Origin: Zygaena filipendulae
Taxonomy: Eukaryota; Arthropoda; Insecta; Lepidoptera; Zygaenidae
Length of the DNA: 64,000 nucleotides
Direction: 5' to 3'
NCBI GenBank assembly: GCA_907165275.2
Contig: OU015649.1
Span: 8,276,001-8,340,000, forward strand
Positions 56,536 to 64,000 of this stretch are shown in pieces. Numbering within the stretch: position 1 is the stretch's first letter; the number at the start of each line of letters is the position of its first letter. The notes below the pieces were generated by a model. That model did no database searches, was not told the DNA's origin, and was given only the letters and a program-made list of their open reading frames with translations. Both the position numbers and the translations under genes were made by a program.

Positions 56536-57047
56536 CTTTAATCGACTAAAAATAAAATTATCCTGATCATTAAATCCTAACCTGATTATAAATAGGCCGT
56601 TTCCAGGGTTCCCTTTCCAATAAAAAAAGAATTTCCAAATCGGTTTACAAATAACGGAGTTTTAAAGTAAAAAAAAACACTGAAGGATGTGACATTGTAC
56701 ATAAAAATCGATTTTTAACCGTTTAGCCTCCACATTTATTATTATAGGTACTAGCTGTTCTCTGTGGTTTCGTTTCACCTGCGTTAATTTCGGAGATCTC
56801 GCGGGAATTCTGGGATAAAAATACCAAAAATTGTTTTCTGTAACCCTTATAAAGTATAGTATGCAAATTCAATGCAAATTCACCCGCGTTAATTTCGGAC
56901 TTGAGAAATCCGGAAAAAAATCGATTGAACGATTATTAAAAAAAAATCAATTATTAATCGATTATTCTTAAAAATCGATTATTTTTTCATATCCCACTAG
57001 ACTTATGTCCACAATTCCACATTCCACAAATTAACTAAACTTCGTAT

Positions 57048-57778
57048 TAGGGATGGCGATTCTTTACGAAAAAGATCGATTTTTAAATCGATTCGAATCG
57101 TAGTCTAATGAATCGATTCACGAAAAAATCGAGGCCTACAAAATCGATTCTTAAAAAATCGATCTTTTTTTCAAGTTTGCGTTTACAATGTAAATTTGTA
57201 TCAATTTTACTAAAAACAAGATTAATATTGCAATTAACGATATCTTATCAATAAAATCAGGGAATTCAAAAATAACAATTATTTTTATTACCGTATCAAA
57301 CTATAAGATCAACTATAAAAAAAAATAAGTATTTATATACTGAATGTTTTTATTGATTGCAAAAAAGTAAAAAATAAGGTAAGAGTTAAAAGTTTAAATA
57401 TTAAGCATAGGGAATTACAACTGGGAACTATAGTTCCCAATGCTCAATATCTAAATTATAGATACATAAAGTCAAAGACTACAAACGTAACTTTTTTATT
57501 AAAGAGAGGCGAGTAAAGGATACTAAACATACAGCCATCTCGCGAGTTTATGAGTAGTTAACTCTTTAACCGGCAGACCTCTTATAATTCAGGCACATTC
57601 AACTAAATGCAAATAATTGTATGGTTTATACCAAAACAGAAAAAATCGAATGTCGATTTTCAAGGGTGATATATCGATTCAGTGAATCGACACAGTACTT
57701 CATATCGATTTAAAAAATCGATATTATCTGCTCGAAAAATCGATTCTTCGATTAATCGATCTCAGATCGCCATCCCTA
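57048..57778. mobile_element. hAT-like MITE, 731 bp, ATCGAT-rich
   Basis: The inverted ends TAGGGATGGCGAT and ATCGCCATCCCTA are flanked by a perfect 8-bp repeat CTTCGTAT (57040-57047, 57779-57786). The subterminal regions are packed with AAAAATCGAT / AATCGATTC. There is no transposase ORF. It lies about 50 bases right of the other ATCGAT-rich element. Confidence 0.88.
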
Positions 57779-59283
57779 CTTCGTATGTTCTCAGTTTATT
57801 AACGAAACATAGAGATTTTATTTTACCGACGTAAATTACACTTTACAGTGAGTTCACAAGTGAATAAATTCCAAAGCCCTAAATTACTGTAAGTTCACCA
57901 GTGATTCTGAATAAAGGTAGGTACTTTAAAGGCCTAATTTACTCATATACACCAAATAGCCCCTAGCGTTTTCAATGCATGAATTTCGGTATTACCACAG
58001 TCCACAAGAAATATGAGACATTTCACTCAAGAATACAATATCTCACTCTATTAGTGAAAGAATTTCTAAAATCGGTTGAGTGTTGAGTGTCGTTCCAGAT
58101 ATTACCCCTGATAATACATCCAAACTTACAAACAAAGCTTCACCTCTAGGTAGTAGGTGCATATTTAATAGCGTCGGTAGTTCATAGTTGAACAAGATTT
58201 ATGCTTGTTTATTCTATATGCTTACTTTGATAAAACCAAAAACAATGTGAAATGAACTTAGTATAGTCACACAATCTTTCATATCACTAGGTATCTACTG
58301 TATCTGGTGCAAAATTCTACTGTCTTTATAAAGATGTTACCTTGCTGCTACTTTAGCTTTTTAACTAGCAAGTCTAAAAAATTAACTAAAACAGTTGACT
58401 AGATGATCTCGTGACTTTTCATCTTACTCCTCAACACAATGAGTTTTCTAGGTTTTCTAGCTGGCTCTATTAACAATAAAATTACAAAATAACTCATAGT
58501 AGCAGCCGCAGATGAGGAAACTAAAGGGTGAAAACTTGTTAAATTAGTATTTACTATTATTTCATCGAAATGTTGATGCCATGTCAATAATTTCTCTTAA
58601 AATTGCAAACAAAACTAATAATGTTTTACTGGTAAGTACTTACTTTTACTATTTGTTATTATTTCATCACTATTTAGTTTTGTGTTAAAACTTATTTTTA
58701 AACTGCAGTTCCGTTACTTTATTATGCAATGTTGCTATAATTAATCTTTTTTTTTACTCTACTAACTTTTCCCTGCAGTTTCACTTGGTTGAATTTCAGG
58801 ACTACCTTGTGGGACTCCCATTTTATATGTTTATATAATATTACAATTTTTTATAGAGGTACTTAAGTTTCTGCCTATTACATTGTATATTCTGAAAATA
58901 TTTAATTTTATTATACAGAAATATTTATATATGACGTGTACTATGGTGAGACATAATGTTTCATTGTATTATATGAAATTTATATAAAATATTAAATTAT
59001 TATTGTTACAATTGAAAATGATCCTATGCTTGATCATAATCAATAAAAATAATAAAAAAAAATAAATTAAAAGTTTATTATAAACCTTCCAGAAAAAAAA
59101 ATCGGTAAATAATAGTGAAATCTTGTTAATATCAATTGCATAGTTTAGAAGAAGTAAGCAGAGCACAAATAGTGACTTTATTTTATCCTATTTGTAATAA
59201 AAACATTTTTTAAATAATAGCTCCTAACCTTTTCAGATTGAACGTGTTGATTGAAAGTGTGTGATGCCAGTATTATTAATAAA
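57779..59283. other. Intergenic region upstream of the THAP gene
   Basis: AT-rich, with Helitron-like remnants (CATAGAGCC-less copy at about 58015-58140 containing ATCGGTTGAGTG and ATTACCCCTGATAAT). No gene is supported. Confidence 0.55.
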
Positions 59284-61065
59284 ATGCCATCATGTGTTAT
59301 GCGGCACTGTAGCAATTACACAGGCAGAAGTAATAATGTCAATAGCAAGACTTTCAAAAGTGTAGGGATAACATATCATGCGTAAGAATACTTATATTAT
59401 GAATTATGTATATTCAAAGCTAAAATCAAAGCAAAACTGTATTTTTTCTCATTATTAGTTTTACTATCCCTTCTCATAATATAGTATAGGTATATATATA
59501 TATACATACATATACATACATACATTTATTATTTATATATATATATTTATTATTATTTTGTAAAATGACTTAAAACGACTTTAAATTTTGTTGAATAACT
59601 TTAGATATAAGTATTTCTAGGTAACAAAAGGATGCTCGCTATAAAAAAATTTATTTATATTTAATAAAATTTTTTAGTACAAACATAATATACATACCTA
59701 CCTGGTTTAAATTATTCTAAATACATTTATAAAAGTGAAAGCTCATCCTCACTGATTAGTTACGATAGGGCACAATATGCTGAAAAAACCGGTCTAGTGC
59801 GAGTTGGACTCGCGAATGAAGGATTCCATACCATTATTTATAAAAACAGCAAAAAAACATGTCTGTTGTATGGGAGCCCCCTTAATTTGTTTTATTTTGA
59901 TTCAATTATTAATTTTTAAAGTGAATATACCTATAACTAAATATTTTGTGAATATTTCAAGCATTTACCTGTTGCCGTTATCAATATCAAGCTAAAACGA
60001 GCAATAAATATCATGTTTGTTGTATGGAAGCCCCCTTAATTATTTTAATTTATTGTTTAGTATTTTGTAGCGGCAACAGAAATATATCATCTGTGAAAAT
60101 TTCAATTGTCTAACTATCACGGTTCATGAGATACAGCCTGGTGACAGACAGAAGGACAGGGAAGTCTTAGTAGTAGGGTGGAACCCTAAAAACTAACTAC
60201 TTGACTCATGAAGCTGAAGTTTGGCAGGTAGCTAGATAGTTCATTGATGGGAGATGTCAGCTAAGAAACGATTTCATGGAGTTCCCATGGAAACTCCGAA
60301 ATTACGGGGGGTAGAACCGCAGGGAACAGCTAGTATCGTAAGCAAGGTATTACAGTGACTACCACCGAGCTCGTGCCGTGGTACTAGTCCAACGACACAA
60401 ATTTTTATGTTAAACTGTGTTTTCAGAATGTATTTTTTTATCGCATTTCAGATTTCCTAAAGATAAATCATTAAAACATGAATGGGTTGTTATTGTGCGA
60501 AAGCAAAGGAGAGAACCTGACTTCAAGCCTTCAAATTATAGTCGAGTATGTTCAGCACATTTTAAAACAGAGGATATCCTCACGACTAGCAAAGGGTTGA
60601 CAAAAATTAGAAGAGGGGCTATACCTTATTTAAAGGTGTTCTTTTTATAAATAAACTATTTTTTATTTCATTATATTTATTCATTATATTAAATTTATTT
60701 TATTTTTATTTCATTATAGTATTATTTTTTTTCAACTTTGACGGTGAAAGTTTGACTTACTTATCTGATAAATTATGCATTGAAATCCTAATGAAGAAGT
60801 TTTTTTTTTTAAGGCTACATTCAAATCACATAAAGAATGTTCTTCTGAACAAGGCACACCAAATTCACTGGAGAATGTTGACATTTCCGACGAGCAAGCG
60901 ATATTTGATACACCTCGTGTAGCATTTTTGAAATCTAAACTAAGCAAACTTTTAGCTGATAAAAATAAACTCTACCAGCAAAATGAAGATTTAAAGAAAA
61001 GAAGCAATGAGCTCCATGAACATTGTCTATCTCTAAAAAACACTATAATGCGACTTAAAAAATAA
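59284..61065 (+). CDS. THAP-domain protein, 177 residues
   Basis: Exons: 59284-59381, 60452-60635, 60814-61065 (TAA); GT-AG borders, in phase. The N terminus MPSCVMRHCSN provides Cys4 and Cys9, and VCSAHF provides Cys66 and His69, completing the C2CH zinc site of the THAP DNA-binding fold. The conserved FPKD Pro35, Trp44 and the closing GAIPYL (AVPTIF-box equivalent, about residues 91-96) are present. Exon 3 encodes an acidic linker (EQGTPNSLENVDISDEQ) and a C-terminal coiled coil (FLKSKLSKLLADKNKLYQQN) ending NTIMRLKK, probably for dimerisation. THAP proteins are usually transcription regulators; some derive from P-element transposases, but this one has no transposase domain. The target is unknown. 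Confidence 0.85.
59780..60175 (+). repeat. Common lepidopteran-type dispersed repeat
   Basis: Begins AACCGGTCTAGTGCGAGTTG and GACTCGCGAATGAAGGATTC, contains two GTTGTATGG(G/A)AGCCCCC segments, and ends GGACAGGGAAGTCTTAGTAG and GGGTGGAACCCTAAAAA. I recognise the type from memory as widespread in moths but cannot assign the class. It lies in intron 1 of the THAP gene. Confidence 0.6.
60180..60335 (+). mobile_element. Helitron-like repeat
   Basis: TTGACTCATGAAGCTGAAGT, TTCCCATGGAAACTCCGAAA and CCGCAGGGAACAGCTAGT mark a forward copy, adjacent to the preceding repeat in THAP intron 1. Confidence 0.6.
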
Positions 61066-61130
61066 TTTGTATTAGGTAGTCTTAACACAAAATTTAATAT
61101 ATAATTTCATATAATTTGTTTCATGAAATA

Positions 61131-61737
61131 CAGGGTGACTCAGCCCAGATGTTAAACTTTAAAAAATAAAATAAAAATATCATGTGTACTTATGGGCATT
61201 TTAATAACATTAAAAGAAAGTGCATTAAATGGAAATTTATTTGTGAAAAATAACATCAAGATGCTTTCCTTCTCGCCGTACATACTCTTTGATCACGAGA
61301 GAAAAACAGTTTCGCGGCGTCATATCTTAACGCGGCGTGTTATGGTCATAGTGAATAAGGGCCCAGGTCTGTTTAGATGCCGATTCATTTTGTTTATTGC
61401 TGAGCCCGTTAGCCGAAATCTTTCCACCCATGTCTATATTAATTGGACGCTTGGTGCATCACTCGTATATCGAATATTGTAGTGACTGCAAAATTTGCGC
61501 CGTGCAAGTTTGTATGAATGTCCGTTGCTAAAATAAGCCTCAACTGCGTACGCACGATGCGCTCCCGACGACGACATGGCGCCCAGATATTAAAAAAGTA
61601 CCTACTCTGTGATGGCGGGCGCCGACTAAATATTTCCAAACGGTCAGCTTTCGAACGCTACACCCCGCTCCCCGCTAGCCCCGGAGCTCGCGAACTTATT
61701 AATGATTTAAATTTAAAAAGTTTGCTGAGTCACCCTG
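61131..61737. mobile_element. 607-bp TA-flanked inverted-repeat element (Tc1/mariner-like MITE)
   Basis: CAGGGTGACTCAGC and GCTGAGTCACCCTG are inverted ends, flanked by TA on both sides (61129-61130, 61738-61739). The interior contains an end of the GGGCCC-type repeat (61300-61366), so it is composite. It sits just downstream of the THAP stop codon. Confidence 0.75.
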
Positions 61738-61747
61738 TATAACAGGA

Positions 61748-61861
61748 GCTGCCCACAAAAAGTTAAAGAAAAATAAAGTACTTGGTTCTGAAATTGAACG
61801 GCTATTTCTTACCTCTGTTAATGAATTAGGGCAATTAAAAGACTTTATAAAAAATTCGTGA
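61748..61861 (+). other. Possible orphan exon after the THAP gene
   Basis: An AACAG acceptor-like site (61741-61745) is followed by an open frame GAAHKKLKKNKVLGSEIERL ... LKDFIKNS and TGA at 61859-61861. The composition (Lys/Leu/Glu) resembles a coiled-coil tail. It needs a one-base phase from upstream, which none of the THAP exons supplies. Possibly an alternative or degraded last exon separated by the element at 61131-61737. Confidence 0.3.
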
Positions 61862-61894
61862 ATGTCGTGGAACACTCGGTTGGAGCTATGTTGA

Positions 61895-62110
61895 CTAGCT
61901 ATGCCCCGCGGTTTCACCCGCGTTAATTTGAACTCCTATTGGTTGTACCTACCGTGATGTTATGACCTTCCTCAATAAATGGACTATCCAACACAAAAAT
62001 ATTTTTTCGATTCGATCCAGTAGTTCTTGAGATAAATTCGCATTCAACTAATCCAGCAGTTTTAAATAAACAACGTCAACTTCGAAGAAAGGAAACTTCG
62101 GCGTTTGTAG
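61895..62110 (-). mobile_element. Helitron-like repeat fragment
   Basis: GACTAGCTATGCCCCGCGGT and TTCACCCGCGTTAATTTGAA are followed by CTATTGGTTGTACCTACCG and CCTTCCTCAATAAATGGACT, like the copy at 33655. Confidence 0.6.
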
Positions 62111-63233
62111 AATGTCAACTTTGCTAACCCCGCTAATATCTACGACTTGATAAATTTGTCATCTATACTTCTATACTAATATTATAAGAGAAAAAGTTTG
62201 TGACGTTGTAAGGGATCTACTGAACTATCTATAACTATCTCTGGATCTACTGAACTGATTTTGAAAATTCTTTCATATATAGGAAGCTACAGTGATCTTA
62301 AGTGTCATAGCGTACTTTTTATACCGGAATTCCTGCGGGAACTCCGAATTTCCCGCGGGTAAATTCACGGGGGACAGCTATTTCTGGATCTACTGAACCG
62401 ATTTTAAAAATTATTTCATTTATAAGATACAGTGATCTTGAGTGACATGAAGTACTTTTATCCCGGAATTCCCGCGGAAACTACGGAGATTGTGAGCTTG
62501 TGAAGTTGTAGGGGTAATCTCTGGATCTACTGTACCGATTTTAAACATTTTTTGACTTAGGTATAAGAAGCAACAGGGATTCTGAGTGGCATAGGGTAAG
62601 TGCTTTATATCCCGGAATTCCCGCGGGAACTCCGGGGTTTGTGAGGTTGTTATCTATGGATCTACTTATTATAGTTAGAAAGCTAAAGTGATCCTGAGTG
62701 ACATAGGGTAGGTACTTTTTATCCCGGAATTCTCGCGGGAACTTCGAAATTACTTTTTTACTCGGCTTGTGTATTTCACACATGAAGTATGTACGTTGAC
62801 ATTTGACAAGCTTTAACGAATAGCCTCAGAAGAAAAACTAAAGTTAGTTAGTTAGTTAGTATTATTATTAGTTATTAGTTAGTTATTCTTCTGAGTGAAT
62901 AGCATAGGAAGCGGCCGTGACAGGCCGTGACGGAAAATTCTTTCACTTGAATTTTACTACCCCCATCCGTACCGTGCGATAAGGCGATAAGGAACATAGT
63001 TCCAAAAAAATTATGCCAATTCGTTTCGTAGGTAATACCTACTTGTAACTTTTTTCAGCTGTGTATTTTCTTACACTCAGGTTTTATCAAAGTTTATCAA
63101 AGTGTTAATTTGGTTTTATCAAAGTATTGAGTATAACCTAAATTTTACGATTTCTAAACACATATATCACATACTTACCTACTTATATACTTTTTCATCA
63201 TAAACTCTTTTTCAGGCGCCTCCACTTTTCAAA
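62111..63233. other. Intergenic region between THAP and ENY2
   Basis: Apart from the tandem Helitron-like array it contains a (TTAG)n-type short repeat near 62845-62885. A TTTTTCAG acceptor at about 63207-63214, 19 bases before the ENY2 ATG, implies a non-coding ENY2 exon somewhere upstream here. Confidence 0.5.
62170..62790 (+). repeat. Tandem array of Helitron-like tails (about four partial units)
   Basis: The unit GGATCTACTGAACCGATTTT ... ATCCCGGAATTCCCGCGGGA recurs at about 62215, 62385, 62520 and 62655 with diverged spacers (TCTGAGTGACATAGGGTA-like). Some units lack the CCGCGGG(T)AAATTC..CAGCTA tail. The direct orientation and regular order suggest tandem insertion or amplification. Confidence 0.65.
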
Positions 63234-63967
63234 ATGACAGTGAATAATACTATCGCACATCAACGATTAATCTTAAGTGGTGACCGTGAAAGGTAATATA
63301 TTTTATAAAAAAATTACATAAAATCAAAAATGTATTATATTTTTAGTCTGTTTGGCAATGACATTCTAAAAAGGAGTGATTATAAGTACTTAAAATATCA
63401 TTGCTGTGTGGACTTTGGACACGTAGGTAGTTATAGAAATTGGATACTTAACCAAACTACCTTCTGCTTTATTTGTGGAAAGGTCATGTTTTATGGAACA
63501 ACACATTACCTATGTTGACTGAAAAACAGACATTAATGTGGCCACTAAAGACCACAATTTAAAATATATATTTTATACGCTTAACTAATGTATCATAATA
63601 ATTTTAAATTTTTATTTATCTTTTCATCTTTTTTGACAAGAAGCAACATCATCAAAATCTTTTTTTGTCAATCACCTCTTTTTACAAAAAAACAATATAT
63701 TATGGACATAGAGGTAGTATACTACACATTTGACAAATTTACAGATTCAAAGAGCTGTTGCGAAGAAGACTAATCGAGTGCGGATGGAGAGACCAAGTGA
63801 GGATGCTTTGTCGAGATGTAGTAAAAGAGAGTGAAGGCAACAATGTCACATTGGACACTCTGGTGACAAGAGTCACCCCCAGAGCCCGTGATCTTGTCCC
63901 CGATACAGTAAAAAAAGAGTTGTTGCAAAAAATTAAAACGCACCTTTTGACACAAAAAGATCAATAA
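63234..63967 (+). CDS. e(y)2: ENY2 / enhancer of yellow 2 (SAGA and TREX-2 subunit)
   Basis: ENY2 is a small nuclear protein shared by the SAGA deubiquitinase module and the TREX-2 mRNA-export complex, coupling transcription to export. Exons 63234-63292 and 63745-63967 join in phase to 93 residues. The sequence has the family's core: [36 protein letters not shown] and [20 protein letters not shown], closely matching Drosophila e(y)2 (GDRxxxKxLLxxRLxECGWRDxV; TPKARxLVPDxVKKELL). The length fits the family (about 95-100). The start ATG follows an acceptor by 19 bases, so there is a 5' UTR intron. The residues after KIKTHLL are variable in the family. Confidence 0.95.
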
Positions 63968-64000
63968 CACAAAAAAATATGATCTGCTGTATTTTGTTTG

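Larger units (their letters stand above)
53289..56995. mobile_element. ATCGAT-rich inverted-repeat element carrying two LINE insertions
   Basis: GGGATGTGACATT at 53289 and TCATATCCC at 56987-56995 are inverted ends, with ACTAGA directly repeated outside both (53283-53288, 56996-57001). Dense AATCGATTTTT strings lie at 53300-53425 and 56700-56990. Two truncated LINEs fill the middle. A second GGATGTGACATTG at about 56688 suggests an internal duplication. The single-element interpretation is tentative. Confidence 0.5.

Noticed and set aside
1..64000. tRNA, rRNA, CRISPR arrays, operons, ribosome binding sites
   Set aside because: None is visible. The window is eukaryotic, with spliced genes and transposons; the short direct repeats are microsatellites or transposon ends.

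Overview
This window is nuclear DNA from an insect, almost certainly a moth or butterfly (Lepidoptera). The evidence is: intron-rich genes whose exons join in phase; short GC-rich exons in AT-rich introns full of TACCTA/TAGGTA strings; many copies of a dispersed element ending in a CCCGCGGTTTCACCCGC-type tail typical of lepidopteran Helitron-like (Lep1-type) repeats; an internally deleted piggyBac of the Trichoplusia type; and a lepidopteran-type sulfakinin. I saw no tRNA, rRNA or CRISPR array.

Genes from left to right. (1) 991-10046 (+): the 3' part of tensin (Drosophila blistery), with a disordered linker, SH2 and PTB domains. (2) 13255-13485 (-): sulfakinin precursor, with a non-coding first exon and TATA promoter near 14.73-14.90 kb. 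(3) 15719-19583 (+): a 312-residue coiled-coil protein I do not recognise. (4) 21862-42163 (+): a complete 25-coding-exon alpha-2-macroglobulin/CD109/TEP-family gene (about 1457 residues) with a signal peptide and a GPI-like tail but no thioester motif. (5) 45229-50053 (-): a membrane-anchored cyclophilin homologous to NinaA, lacking a visible signal-peptide exon. (6) 51102-52286 (-): an intronless C2H2 zinc-finger gene whose start and promoter are tandemly duplicated. (7) 59284-61065 (+): a THAP-domain protein. (8) 63234-63967 (+): ENY2/e(y)2, a SAGA and TREX-2 subunit. For every multi-exon gene except NinaA's first exon, the exons I list keep one open frame with canonical GT-AG borders.

Mobile DNA fills the introns and gaps. 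It includes a 1.3-kb deleted piggyBac in intron 3 of the CD109-like gene; a 2.4-kb palindrome with ~1-kb arms in intron 8; two PIF/Harbinger-like MITEs with TWA duplications; two hAT-like MITEs with perfect 8-bp duplications; a 569-bp foldback element in a NinaA intron; two 5'-truncated LINEs nested in an ATCGAT-rich element at 53-57 kb; several other inverted-repeat elements; and tandem arrays of Helitron-like tails.

The genes do not form a pathway: this is an ordinary gene-dense insect segment. The most notable points are the thioester-less CD109-like protein, the piggyBac derivative, the large palindrome with a transposase-like gene fragment in both arms, and the duplicated zinc-finger promoter that creates an upstream ORF. 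All splice models come from reading the sequence and have no transcript support.
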